Origin: Allolobophora icterica
Lineage: Eukaryota; Annelida; Clitellata; Crassiclitellata; Lumbricidae
Reading direction: 5' to 3'
Assembly (NCBI GenBank): GCA_963556255.1
Contig: OY744612.1
Span: forward strand, 20,458,241 to 20,522,240
DNA length: 64,000 nucleotides
The position numbers and the translations under genes are program-made. Positions 1 to 33,620 of this stretch are shown here, piece by piece; the stretch's first letter is position 1, and every line of letters begins with the position of its first letter. The notes below the pieces were generated by a model. That model worked only from the letters and a program-made list of their open reading frames with translations. It made no database searches and was not told the origin of the DNA.

Positions 1-490
1 AGAAACACGTACGGCCGATTTTCTGGTAAACAACCAAGCACTTGAATATGTAAAAAAAGCAATCAACAAACTTAAATCATCGTCGTTAAAGAATCTTTAA
101 ATGCAATACTAAAAATCCTCACTTGATATTCTTAGTCTTTAAATCAGAAACTCTGTGCTGTTTATTTTCAAACATTCCTGAGGACTACAAGACAATGGAA
201 ATTCGCTCACTCATTTGGCTAATGCCATCCTTGTCGTAGGACGTCGGATGAGATGTTATCGTAAGGACCGGAACAGAATTTCCACCGACAGTTTCACAAA
301 GAACCTGATTACGGAAGTAAATGTTGCTCGTATTGCACGTCTTCTCCCATTTCTTCAAGTGATACTACAAGCAACATAACAACACATGATGCAGCCTCAA
401 CAGAATTTGTTGTCAACTTGTCTTCTAATCTAACAATCATGACTTAATGCCTACCAAACAGACTAATTCGTGCCCTTCAGGATTTTGTCT
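1..490. other. Left edge, no recognised gene
   Basis: AT-rich sequence with no convincing exon on either strand. It would be the next intron or exon territory of the AGTPBP1-like gene on the minus strand. I looked for the first exons of the zinc peptidase domain here and did not find them. Confidence 0.5.
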
Positions 491-491
491 G

Positions 492-1163
492 GACTTCTCT
501 ACTGGATTGTGGCTGCTCGATAGTCTACTGCAGTCTACCGCCTTAGAGCTATCCGTCGCTCTCTCTCATCTCCAATTTTCACTTCAATTGTCCATGCATT
601 TGTCTGCTCTAGACTTGACTATTGCAATTCCCTCCTCATTGGTCTTCCTAAAGTCCGTCTTGCTCCTCTTCAGTCCGTTCTCAATGCTGCTGCTAGATTA
701 ATTGCCCGTCTTCCTCGATTCTCTCATATCACCACCTTTATGACAGAAGAACTCCACTGGCTCCCGCTTTCTGCCCGCATCCAATTTAAGGTCCTCATCC
801 TTGTGTGTAAGGCTCAACTTGGTTTCGCTCCAAAATATTTATGTGACTTAATTCATCGCCCTCACTCTGCTGCTTCTCTTCATCCTCTTCGTTCATCTGA
901 CCGCTTGGACCTCCTCGTTCCCCGTGTCAGGACTTCTCTGGCTCAATCTAGGTCTTTTGAATCCATTGGCCCTGCTCTTTGGAATGAGCTTCCTCCGTAC
1001 GTTCGTTCTTCTATTCTCTCAGGTAACGTCTCTTCCTCTTTTAAGTTTCTTAAAACTTGCTTTTTCTCTCGGGGTCTCTCGCACTGGGAGCGCTTCTGAA
1101 TGGCTCTCCCGCTAGAAGCGCTTTATAAATATCCAAATACAATACAATACAATACAATACAAT
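492..1163 (+). mobile_element. LINE 3' fragment, L2/CR1-type
   Basis: Plus-strand reading encodes the C-terminal part of a non-LTR reverse transcriptase ORF. Visible landmarks are SRLDYCNSLL near 612-645, then NAAARLI, ELHWLPLSARIQFK, and near the end FESIGPALWNELPP, followed by a stop at about 1097-1099. This order is typical of the 3' portion of L2/CR1-like elements. The upstream part is disrupted by stops. A short 3' UTR contains the motif AGAAGCGCTTTATAAATA and ends in tandem ATACA units at 1136-1163. The same UTR tail recurs at 36.5 kb and, inverted, near 20.0 kb. Clade assignment is from recalled family features, not from a search. Confidence 0.8.
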
Positions 1164-1167
1164 AGTG

Positions 1168-1571
1168 TAGAGCTGTACCGATGCATCGGCAGCATTCATA
1201 ATCGGGCCGATTATTACAGGTATCGGCATAATTTGCATCGGCAAAAAATAATCGGCGCCGAAGCAAATTACTTTCTAATTAACGTTTTTCGCACAATAAT
1301 CGTTACAAAAAGAAAAATTAGCACAAATATCTATGTTTTGTTTCTTATTACTGCTTTATATTTAGCATTGCACTACTTACTAGGCACCATAGAAACCAAG
1401 GACCTATTATACACAGGACTGGAAACTCCTTAATAACCCTTATACAGCGCCGTGTGCCTAGTTTTGGGCGATAACAAAATAATCGGACTCATACGCGGTA
1501 TCGGCTATTTCAATAATCGGCTATATGCGGTATCGGCATGATTGGCAAAAAAGGTTATCAGTACACCTCTA
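1168..1571. mobile_element. Non-autonomous hAT-like element (family 1, copy 1)
   Basis: A 404-bp element beginning TAGAGCTGTACCGATGCATC and ending with the degraded complement. It is an inverted copy of the element at 52543-52946, to which it aligns over its whole length. The outer parts are full of CGATTATT/ATCGGC motifs. The flanks (CAATAGTG and CTGCAGTG) match at only 5 of 8 positions, so this copy looks older or was disturbed by the adjacent insertion at 1575. Confidence 0.75.
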
Positions 1572-1574
1572 CTG

Positions 1575-2042
1575 CAGTGGTTCTCAAACATTATTTTTAT
1601 TGCACCACCAGGTAAAAAAATCAAATGTTGGCATACCACCAGCAAAGGTCAGATCAAAAACAACAGGCAAGCATGAAGTACCCTTGCAATTAGCGTATAA
1701 AAAAATAAACTTTTAAGAAAAAGAAGCACATGGTGGACATAGAATAGTTAATCAAAGAAACATGGGCATAAACTCATAGAAAATTTAAAGTAAAAGAAGC
1801 ACATTGTGGATGTAGAATAGTGGCTTCAATAGTCAATAGCTAATCAAAGAAAGATGGGCATAAACTCATAGAAAATTTAAAGAAGAAGAAGCGCATGGTG
1901 GACGTAGAATAGTGACTTCAATAGTCAATAGCTAATCAGAGAAAGATGAGCATAAACTCAAAGAAAATGTAAATGTTTTTGAATTTGTTCATGTACCTGG
2001 CGTACCACTAGTGGTACACGTACCACCATTTGAGAACCCCTG
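1575..2042. mobile_element. Non-autonomous hAT-like element with CAGTGGTTCTCAAA end
   Basis: Left end CAGTGGTTCTCAAA and right end whose complement reads CAGGGGTTCTCAAATGG form imperfect terminal inverted repeats of the common hAT form. Flanking octamers CTCTACTG and GTCAACTG match at 6 of 8 positions, as expected for an aged 8-bp target duplication. The interior has two near-duplicate blocks (around 1735-1850 and 1850-1960) containing GTGGACGTAGAATAGTG. No coding capacity is visible. It sits at the junction between family-1 element 1168-1571 and SINE-B. Confidence 0.65.
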
Positions 2043-2312
2043 GTCAACTGGTTAGCCAGCTGCCCTGTCAACCCAGAGGTCAGAGTTAGATCCCCGCCAG
2101 GGCAGAAAGATGCTTCAACATTTCTGCTTCACTTGCACCTCTACGGAACTTGGCTATAAAAATTGAAAGCCTGATGGGATGATCAGAAGATGAAGGAGAA
2201 TACTGGCCAGCCATCCTTATGAGCCACGACTAAGAAAGTGAAGTCGCTAGCACTTGATACCCATGATTGCCTTTCAAAGCTTGCCTCTAAGAAAGTGCTT
2301 TTCTTCTCTTAC
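2043..2312 (+). mobile_element. tRNA-derived SINE, family B
   Basis: The head resembles a tRNA gene (GTTAGCCAGCTG as an A-box-like stretch; GTCAGAGTTAGATCCCC as a B-box-like stretch), followed by the family-B body seen elsewhere: GCAGAAA, TTTCTGCTTCACTTGCACC, GAAGTCG and a CTAAGAAAG-type end. The preceding hAT-like element is inserted in its extreme 5' end. Confidence 0.65.
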
Positions 2313-2354
2313 TGATCACGATAGTGCACCATAGCCATGCCTAATATCCAATGA

Positions 2355-2854
2355 TGGGCACTAAACTATTTTTTTTAGTTAAACTAAAACTATTTTCCAA
2401 CTAAAAAAATATAGTTTAACTAAAGTTGGCAACTAATTTGGAAATTAGTTAACTAAACTAAAAAAGTAGTTAAACTTTTTCCAACTTATTACTGTAATAA
2501 TGCAGAGCGTCAAAGACAATTTCACCTTCAAACTATGCAATGTGTACTGTTCTGGCATACAGTTACATGTGTACTGTACGTAGTGTATGAATTTGAAAAC
2601 ACAGGCTGTTAATGCTAAAACCATGCAGTGTTAATCAATAAGTTTCGCATTGAGTTGTTTACACTGTTCAATGTTCATTGAGGAAAATAGTTGCGTATTG
2701 CTGATTTTTTTAAGTTAAACTTTTTAGTTAGCAACTAAAAATTTGTAGTTAAACAATGGTTTTAACTAAACTATTTTTTTAGTTAAACTTCATCTTTAAC
2801 TAAATTTTTTTAGTTACACTAAAAGTTAGCAACTTTGTAGTTAACAATTGCCCA
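2355..2854. mobile_element. AT-rich inverted-repeat element, probably hAT-like
   Basis: The ends are TGGGCA and TGCCCA. Both halves are built from AGTTAAACTA/TTTAGTTAAC motifs on opposite strands, so the whole unit can fold back on itself. Flanks ATCCAATG and ATCAATGC are the same apart from a one-base slip, suggesting an old 8-bp target duplication. There is no ORF. Confidence 0.5.
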
Positions 2855-3020
2855 TCAATGCTAATATCACAATTACAGTGAGAAAGTATGAAGCTTCTCA
2901 AAGGCAGACCACCAGAATGTATGTATGCAATAACTACGCATGCATGCCATGTGCGCATGTATGTGTCGTTTAAAAAGCACCTTTAAAAATCTCACCAAAC
3001 ATCATGAGATAACAACCCAC

Positions 3021-25264
<22,244 letters not shown>

Positions 25265-26605
25265 CTGAAAACCAATCAGCAAAGGACAATGAGTAATGTA
25301 ATCCTATGTAATGTACGGTATCCAGGGCAAAACATTTAGCTCTGCCTCAAAGGAACAGCAGAAGTATGTATACTTCAGGCAATGTTCAGTATAATGTATC
25401 CAGCCTCTTACACTCTGGATAAGTAATGCAATGTAAAGTAACAGAACAATTCACTCTAAGAACCTATTGAAGATATTCATTGTTAGCCTAAGTGCTGTTG
25501 CAATTAACACAGAACAAAGAAGCTTTTCTTTAAGCGAATTAATCTCAAATGCTTGGAAATATCATCACTGAAGGGCATTTGTAAACACAGAACCCAGCCA
25601 ATGGAGTCTCTCCAGAGGTCAAGAGGGGTCAACACCATGTTCAGACCCTTTGACTCATAGTTTTGTATTGCTGGGCAAAATGAGGAATCATACAACATCA
25701 GTTTAACTGACATGCATTGTGTACTGCAATGTATGGAATTGTGCTGTACTGTATTGTAATGTACTCACATGTATCGCACTGTTGCATTCTACTGTAATGT
25801 ATTGTGTTGTATAGCAATCAAATGCAATGAATTTTAATGTGCTTACTGTTTTGTAATGTACTCACTAATGTAGTCGATTGCATTGTATTTTTCGCATTGT
25901 TTACAATGTACTGAATTGAACTGCACGCTGTTGAACTGCATTGCAATGTATCCATAGTTTTGCAATGCAATCAACTGCATGTCTATGTATTGTATTGTAC
26001 TGTATTACAGATCTACATTACATCATACCACAGTAATCGTAACTTTCTTACGCATTTGACCGACTCCCGGAATAGTAACCTGCTGACAGTCTCCACATAT
26101 TTCGTCTGACGAAAAGCCCATTTACGATGCTTTGCTTACTGTAAGTAGTGCTCTGATTGACACCCACGTATACAGCCGTGCTGTATACGAGGACCAGGCG
26201 CCACATGCATTAGAAGACGCATACACAGCAGTAGCAGACTCATGGTGGGCCTAAAGGACGTAAGCCCCTCAATATGTCAAAGCAATATCTTTTTGCCCAT
26301 TGTGTTTTTCATTACACTGCAGACTGCACTATCACTTCGCCTTCAACTTCACGTACTGGATCTATCCTGCCCTTCAGAAGGCATAACGAGACGCTATGGC
26401 TCCGGAAGTTTCATGGTTGCTCGACCACCTGTTTAGAACAACCAACCGCATGGAATCCACGACCACCAGCAATCAATGGATCAATTTAGAATAGGACTTG
26501 AAACAACAAATAGGCCTTCAAGCGGAACAATGTGCCTTCAAGCGCATCCACGCGACTGAGCGAGTCTGGGAAGGCCTAGGCTGTGAGGGTTGAGAAACTA
26601 AATGC
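25265..26605. other. No recognised gene; degenerate repeats
   Basis: Upstream of the first AGTPBP1-like exon found. Contains degenerate TGTATTG/AATGTA low-complexity sequence at 25.69-26.03 kb. The missing start-codon exon of the carboxypeptidase gene should lie here or further right, but I could not identify it. Confidence 0.5.
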
Positions 26606-26606
<1 letters not shown>

Positions 26607-26700
<94 letters not shown>

Positions 26701-26701
26701 G
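26607..26701. repeat. TAA trinucleotide tract
   Basis: About 31 uninterrupted ATA/TAA units. Confidence 0.97.
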
Positions 26702-27104
26702 TGACATAACAAAAGTCAGTTGTTATCTCGCACAGGATTATAAAGTTTTTAAAAGCAATGTGAGCTCATTAGAACATGTTTTTATGCCATTGTTTTTCTA
26801 TCGATGTCAGGACCTGGAATACCTATATATTTTCTGGCGTTGTACTTGGGGTTTTGCAGGATTTTAAGTTAAAATTTGTGAATACTACAACTGGAAATCA
26901 GAATATAACTGCATTATCTACACCGGTAAAACAGTAATAACATCCTACAACATCACAATACATGTTGCTAGCAATGCAGTAAATTCATTCATTTATCGAC
27001 ATTTTAAAACACAATTTGTTGACATCCAATTTCATTCCTCCCACTGCAGATATCTTCATTTCACTTCCTCTTCAGATATTCATGTATAATAATAATACAA
27101 TCCG

Positions 27105-27240
27105 GCTAAACCGAAAGGCAGAAGGCACCGCTTTCTTCTTTACTCTAAAGACTGTTCTCTTTCGCCGGGGTTAGGCTGGGAGCGCCTCTGAGTAGCTTCC
27201 TTGAAGGGCATTAATAAATGTTTGATTGATTGATTAATCT
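27105..27240 (+). mobile_element. SINE/LINE tail remnant
   Basis: GGCTGGGAGCGCCTCTGAGT is shared with the 3' part of SINE family A. It is followed by an AATAAATG and (ATTG)n tail. No promoter boxes remain. Confidence 0.5.
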
Positions 27241-28119
27241 TCGTCCATTTTCATCGCAAGTAATGAGCCAAAGGTCGCCAAAAGACGTAGGCAATAGGCA
27301 TATGCCCACTTTGTTTAAACTACACTAGACTACACTGTTATAAAAGCACACTACACTCCCATGGACCCCTTTGCAACTCATGTCCCGGATCAGACCAGGA
27401 GCCTATTAGTGTTATGCAAACAGGGAGCAACTCTTCACACACAACGCATTCTGACGATAGTCAGTACAGTGAAGATGTCGATAAAACCATTCAGCAGTAA
27501 GCCGTAACTATATATTGTAATCCATCCTTATATTTGGTTGTGCATGTCCATCTTTTACAACTGCTCGTGATGTAATTTATTTTAAATATATGTATGCAAT
27601 TTGTCCTATACAGTGCAAGTGCACTTCTCAGAGGCATCTTTCTACATGGTACTTATTTATTTACTTACTTACTTAATTACGTACTTGCTACAGTCGTAAG
27701 CGTCATTCATACACGGACAACCTTACCATTCTCTTATAAACCTTGCATCACTTAGACGCGCATTTGAGACGTTCTTCGAAGTGGCATATAAATGCCCAGA
27801 TAACTACATACACACCCATACTCCAGAAATCTATTGAAGAGGTCATTCATCCATTGAGCAATAAATAGCCGGCAGCTGATCAGGCCATCTGCCCTCTTAA
27901 TAGTGATACAGTGCAATCGACGTCTGCCTCGTCCACGCACCGAGTGAATCCCAAGTACAATCGACGCAAATCAGGAACACCGAGTTCACGTATATTCTAT
28001 AATCCTTGAGGAGTTACATTCGGTGTGAACTCGGGGCAGACATGGAATGCACCCAGTGAAAACATGGGCTGTGATGGAAAACACCTTGCACAAACAACTC
28101 TCTACAAAACCAGGAATGT

Positions 28120-28530
28120 TTAAAATAAGCAATAAGCAAGAAGAAGTCAAGAAGCAACAGACAAGAAGCAAGAAGCAACAGACCAGAAACAAGATCCAAT
28201 AAGCAAGAATCAGAAGGCAAGAAGAAAGAGCAAGAAGCAATAAGTAGAAGGCAAGATCCAAGGAACCACAAGCAAAGAAGCAACAGACAAGAAGCAAGAA
28301 GCAACAGGCAAGAAGCAAGAAGCAACAGGCAAGAAGCAATAAGCAAAAATCAGAAGGCCAGAAGCAAAGAGCAACAAGCAACAAGCAGAAGACAAGATGC
28401 AAGGAACAACAAGCAAAGAAGCAATAGACATGAAGCAAGAAGCAACAAGCAGCAAGAAGCGACAAGCAGCAAGAAAAATGCAACAAGCAGTTAGCAAGAA
28501 GCAGAAATCAGTATGCAAGAATCAGGAAGT
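28120..28530. repeat. CAAGAAG/CAACAAG degenerate minisatellite
   Basis: Irregular tandem array built from AAGCAAGAAGCAACAGG motifs. Minus-strand frames are open and rich in Leu, Cys and Ser, which is a composition effect and not evidence of a gene. Confidence 0.85.
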
Positions 28531-28869
28531 AGTTAGCAAAGCACCAGCACCAGCACACCAGACAGAGACTGGTTTCATAGATGGGCACATAAAACGTCAA
28601 CCTGTCGACCCGAAGAGCCGTCTAGCTTCAATCTCACCTATCACCTGAGTTCCATTTTGGTTCCGTTCGGTAAGTTCACGCCCACCACTTATAACCCCCT
28701 CGCCACAACCCCCCCACCAGACACAAGGGATCATTAAGTACTCATAAAAAACACAAGAACCGTTGCATCTGGCAACATTCAACATTAATTAAAAGGCAGC
28801 CATCTGCATATCTTCACACCAAATATACCATTACATATAAGTTACCACTACATACACATATACATGTAT

Positions 28870-29940
28870 CAGTGATATTTTACTTCTAAAAATAATTCCT
28901 AATTCAGTTCTAATTCAGTTCTGAGCTCTTGAATTTTACTTCTAATTCTAATTTTACTTCACAAATAATTTTACTTCTAATTCCTATTTTAGTTCTCAAA
29001 TAATTTTACTTCTTATTTTAATTTTCCAAATAATAATTAATTTCCGTGCTGTAAAAGTACATATGCAACGCTTCAGAGAGAAGCACACCAAGCCTGTCCC
29101 GAGAAAGAAAAAACTGTTTAAAGTAAAACAAGGGGTGAAGCTTTAGTCTAACAATGCTGGTAATTTGAATTTTGAGTCGTGTGGTTATCATTAATACGAA
29201 ACGAAGAATTATCTAGTATCAGCGAAACCGGGTAGGCCCTACTGTGTGGACAACCATATCCAAAACGTTGTACAGTCGCTGATGGAATTCATTCGAGTCA
29301 GTCGTCAAGATCTAATGCTCTTAGGCTATGCCAGCGTGTTACCATTCATCTATTCCCCTTCCAGGACTTATATTGCTTGTATTTCTCCAGCTAGTGCTGT
29401 TCCACAAATCCCATCATTTTCCTCGTTTAGTACTTGGCATGTAGATCTGCCTGCACATGTAGTTTCGTCGAAATGATAAACCCAAAATTGGGCTATCTCG
29501 CTTCCTTCCGGTCAACATTCTCGATAACTCGTAATTTTACAATTTAACGATCAAGCCCGAAATAAAATGGCGTATGAAACTGAGGTCGTTGGTACGCAAT
29601 TAATTGGGGACAATTATTAGACAACGAAGACCAAAGATAATAGAAATGGTATGCGCAGCGTCTTCATCTCAAGTTTTCCAATGGATTTTGTTTGGAACGC
29701 GTGCAATTTTACCGGTACTCGCCTTCGTCTCAACTTAAGCGCCACAAGAAGTAAAATGATTTTACTTCTGAAAATAATTCCTAATTTCGTTCTTAATTAT
29801 AGTTCGGCAAATAATTCCTAATTCAATTCTTAATTTCGTTCTTTCTGCTGAAATAATTCCTACTTTTACTTTTAGTTTTCGTTAACGAAATCAATTATTT
29901 TTACTTCTAATTTTAGTTTTCGTTAACGAAAATATCACTG
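28870..29940. mobile_element. hAT-like non-autonomous element, 1.07 kb
   Basis: Ends CAGTGATATTTT and AAAATATCACTG, with a perfect 8-bp duplication ACATGTAT on both sides (28862-28869 and 29941-29948). Both ends are filled with variants of TTTTACTTCTAATTTTAGTT. The middle has no recognised coding sequence. Confidence 0.9.
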
Positions 29941-29994
29941 ACATGTATACACCACAAACACATGTATTTATGATGCCTATCGATCGAACACACA

Positions 29995-30001
29995 CAGTAT
30001 A

Positions 30002-30044
<43 letters not shown>

Positions 30045-30045
30045 T

Positions 30046-30075
<30 letters not shown>
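29995..30075. repeat. TA dinucleotide palindromic tract
   Basis: Two (TA)n runs around TGTCTGTGA, the second ending in TATCACAGACA. The block can form a hairpin, since TGTCTGTGATA and TATCACAGACA are complementary. Confidence 0.85.
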
Positions 30076-30079
<4 letters not shown>

Positions 30080-30121
30080 AGACAAATACATAAACCAGAT
30101 ATATATATAGGTATGCATGAG

Positions 30122-30575
30122 TTTATATCTAATCCAGCATCATCTGTCTTGGTCTTCCCCTTGTCCTCCTCCCCTCCATTCTTCCCTCGATGACATTTCT
30201 TAGGAGAGAGTCCCCTCTCAGTGTGCATTGGATCCATTTCTTCTGCCTCCTTCTTAATGTGTTTATCAAGGACCTTTCTTCTCCAATCCTTCCCAACACT
30301 TCTTCATTTGTTTTCTGTTCTGTCCAGCTGGTCTTCTCCATTCTTCTCCAAATCCACATCTCGAACGCCTCCAGTTTCTTGATGTCCACTTTCCTCATGG
30401 TCCAAGTCTCTGATCCGTACAACGCCACACTCCACACCAGTGTCTTTACCATTCTTTCCTTTTCTCCTGTTCATTTTTCCTCTCAATAGCTCTTTCCTTT
30501 TTGTGAATGTCTCTTTACCCAGTGCTATTCTTCTTCTAATTTCCTTATGGAAAACATGGTTTGATATTAGATATT
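30122..30575 (-). pseudogene. LINE reverse transcriptase C-terminal fragment
   Basis: A minus-strand reading gives VWSVALYGSETWTMRK, KLEAFEMWIWRRMEKTSWTE, NEEVLGRIGEERSL and EGRRTRGRPR. These are the post-thumb motifs of RTE-like or related non-LTR retrotransposons. An adjoining frame gives IRRRIALGKETFTKRKELL, showing a frameshift near 30450. The element is 5'-truncated and inactive. Confidence 0.82.
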
Positions 30576-30594
30576 ATATATAACATACCGGTAT

Positions 30595-30597
30595 TAA

Positions 30598-30630
<33 letters not shown>

Positions 30631-30635
30631 TATAA
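30595..30635. repeat. TA dinucleotide tract
   Basis: (TA)n run with a central TGTATA. Confidence 0.9.
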
Positions 30636-30914
30636 CATACAATGCAGAATACAGGTGAAGCAGCAGCAGCTGTAATAATATATATTTTGTTTCATATACA
30701 GTATGTAGGTTTTCATACACATAGGAATAAATATTACAAATAGTTTATATAATGGATGCAAACTTGCAAAGACATTATATAGCCACAGTACTATATGCAG
30801 GACTTCATGCACATATGTGTATATTATAAATAGAATACATACGCATATATACATATGTGATTAAAGATACCTATGTTTTCCAAGGTCCTGCATTAGAATA
30901 TATATAATATTATA

Positions 30915-31161
30915 CAGTGCTTTCTTCTAGAAAAAAGGTTCCAGAGCTGAACAATTATGGAAGGGCCAAATCGAGGGCAAAGCCCGAGAATAAACCAGGG
31001 TTGGGGTTTGGGGAGGGGTCTCAGAGAGACCTCCCCAAAAATTTTTGATATCACATTAAATTAAAATAACTAAATTACTCTTTTATTAAAATACAAAATA
31101 TGTTTTAATAGCTGAAAACAGTGCCAGAATACAGTTCCAGAGCGTTCTGAAAAAAGAACTG
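30915..31161. mobile_element. hAT-like MITE (CAGTGCTTT family, copy 2)
   Basis: An inverted relative of the element at 23764-23988, sharing GGAGCATTCCAGAA-type and CCTCCCCAAAAATTTTTG motifs. Starts CAGTGCTTTCTTC. Flanks ATATTATA and ATATTACA match at 7 of 8 positions. Confidence 0.85.
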
Positions 31162-31654
31162 ATATTACATGTATATATTTTACCATGTTTAAAACTAATG
31201 TGCAGTACCATCAGACATCAAAGTAATCTAACCATTTGACTTCTATAGTGCCACTATAATAATGCACAAGGCACACCAACATCTTGCCACAAATTCCGGA
31301 CGGTAGTCCAACAAGACAGATGGAAAGAGACTCAGCAGGACAAGCAGTGGTCAGAACACACACATACATATCTGCATCCGTGATAACAGATTAAGCTATA
31401 CTGCCACTGGATGTTGTTTATACGATGCTCCAAGACTGTAATCCAATTGTAATTAGAGGTTTATATAGCGCAGTGTCAAGAGAACCTAATAACCTGTGCA
31501 GGCCTAAATGGGCTTAATGTCATACAAAACAGACAGTTTATCAGGTAGCAAGAGTCACCAGTGGCTGATTCTCATGAACAAGCAGAGCTCTGACAACGGA
31601 TTCCTATGAGTTGAGGATTGACACCAAGTAATGCGTTTCTTGGACTGCATTACA

Positions 31655-32045
31655 TCAGAGATGAGGAGCAACATTGGGAATGGGTAGCAACATCAGGAAT
31701 GAGGAGCAACATTGGGAATGAGTAGCAACATCAAGGATGAGGAGCAACATTGGGAATGAGTAGAAACATCAGGGATGAGGAGCAACATTGGGAATGAGTA
31801 GCAACATCAGGGATGAGGAGCAACATTGGGAATGAGTAGCAACATCAAGGATGAGGAGCAACATTGGGAATGAGTAGCAACATAAAGGATGAGGAGCAAC
31901 ATTGGGAATGAGTAGCAACATCAAGGATGAGGAGCAACATTGGGAATGAGTAGCAACATCAGGGATGAGGAGCAACATCATGGATGAGGAGCAAGATCAG
32001 GGATAAGGAGCAACATCAGAAATGAGAAGCAACATCAGGGATGTG
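31655..32045. repeat. 38-bp minisatellite
   Basis: About nine to ten copies of a 38-bp unit that is itself a near-duplication of GAGGAGCAACATTGGGAAT and GAGTAGCAACATCAAGGAT. Minus-strand ORFs in it repeat every 38 residues, as expected from a 38-bp unit. Confidence 0.93.
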
Positions 32046-32589
32046 GTGAAGTTAAGCAGAAGTTAAAACAGTCAAGCGGAGATTCTGCTGGGCAAGAGTG
32101 GTAGACCTGTGGAATGGTTTGGACATTATCACAGCTTTTAAGATTAAGCTAGAAAAATTTGGGCTATTAAGCATTCCAGGGAATACGCAATGATTCTAAC
32201 ACGGACTACACGTCTTCCGAACCACTTAAAACCCTTGTTATGTAAATACTGAGCCTAGTTATCACTTAGGACATATTTATTGCATAGCATTTATTATTTC
32301 AGGTGGGTAACCATCTGCAAAATGCCACACCCCTGGCACCTACTCTGCTCAACATCGTCTCAGGTTACCCATTCATCACAAGCTAATAGGTAACAAATGA
32401 TTAAAAGGTTTTCTATTTACTGCATTTATTCTGGATTCAAAGTGAGTAAATCTCAATCTGAGACACAAGAGAATTGTCAGTGGTCATTAAGTGGGTCTGC
32501 TCATCAGTTTCAAACAAGCAATCGTTGGATTACAAACCAAACGCGCTACGGAATAGACCCTCTCTCAGCGTAACTTCAAGTTTCCAATA

Positions 32590-32750
32590 AAATTACATTC
32601 AATTTATTATTACTTTTAACAAATGACATTCAGTTTATTATTACTTTTAACAAATTACATTCAGTTTATTATTACTTTTCTACAAATTACATTGTTTATT
32701 ATTACTTTTTACAAATTACATTCCATTTATTACTACTTTTTACAAACTAC
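32590..32750. repeat. ~33-bp AT-rich minisatellite
   Basis: Five imperfect copies of TTACATTCAGTTTATTATTA followed by CTTTTAACAAA. Confidence 0.85.
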
Positions 32751-32771
32751 TACCTCTCCAGTTCGTTAAGG

Positions 32772-33135
32772 TCAACAGGAAAGCCGCAAATCCCTTGCAC
32801 TACCTTTGCAAACGGATAAAAACTGTTTGAGTTTCCGCAAAGCCTTGAAGTTGATATATTGTGCTTGAAGGAGAGACGAAAACTCGATGAAAATAAACAG
32901 GAAGACCGAGCACGCGTGAGGCTCGTTTAACTTCTCAGCATCTCTGCAAAACATCAGGCCCATCTCCATCAGTCATGCCATGAGCAACCGCCTCAGCAAC
33001 CGCCTCAGCAACCGAAGATAAAGTTTCCTCCACGATCCGCTGCAGATAAATGACCGGCTCAGTGGTGCGTAGCCTCTGGAACCTCCATGGATCTTGCAAA
33101 AAGGTATCCTGTTATCTTGTGAACACACGGGGATT
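32772..33135 (-). other. Possible minus-strand coding segments, unassigned
   Basis: Two overlapping stretches look protein-like in different frames. One, after acceptor-like ATAACAG, reads FLQDPWRFQRLRTTEPVIYL and RIVEETLSSVAEAVAEAVAH to a stop near 32950. The other begins near 32969 and reads DAEKLNEPHACSVFLFIFIE and INFKALRKLKQFLSVCK before a possible donor GTAGTG. I recognise no family in either. They could be exons of an unknown gene, a 5' exon of the AGTPBP1-like gene, or chance. The GCTGAGGCGGTT tandem triplication suggests caution. Confidence 0.3.
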
Positions 33136-33269
33136 AATTGCAGCCGTGGTTGATCTGGGTCTTCATAAAAATCCTTCTTCGCTCTCCAGCTGATAAGGTC
33201 CAATCACAGTGTGCATGGTAGTCGGCCGGAAATAAGAACAGAATGAGCACTGCGTCTTTTCACTATGTG

Positions 33270-33620
33270 TGCATATACGTATGTATCTATGTATGTATGT
33301 GTATATATGTATGTACCCGGTATCTAAGTGTATGTAATACTATGTAAGTAAGTATGTATGTAAGCATGTATGTAAGCATGTATGTATGTATGTATACACA
33401 TCTGAAACTCATTTAACACTACCTTAAAACAAGGTCAGGTCATGTTATGACAAGTTTGTTTTCTATAGGTGAACTAATTTTGGGATACATGTCACCCACC
33501 GTGTTATAGCAGAATATTTATAGCTAAACATCTATAGATATTGGTGTCTCGGGTGTATGTATGTATGTTTGCATGTACATATGTATGTATGTTTGTAATT
33601 GTATTATGTATTTATCTGTG
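33270..33620. repeat. TATG tract followed by ATT-rich block
   Basis: Imperfect (TATG)n at 33270-33395 and 33555-33600, with an ATT/TTA-rich run to about 33725. Confidence 0.85.

Noticed and set aside
1050..1244. Minus-strand ORF over the LINE tail
   Set aside because: Shadow of the ATACA repeat and the hAT-like end; the coding strand of the LINE fragment is plus.
28014..28518. Minus-strand Leu/Cys-rich ORFs resembling membrane proteins
   Set aside because: They come from the CAAGAAG/CAACAAG tandem repeat; the hydrophobicity is compositional.
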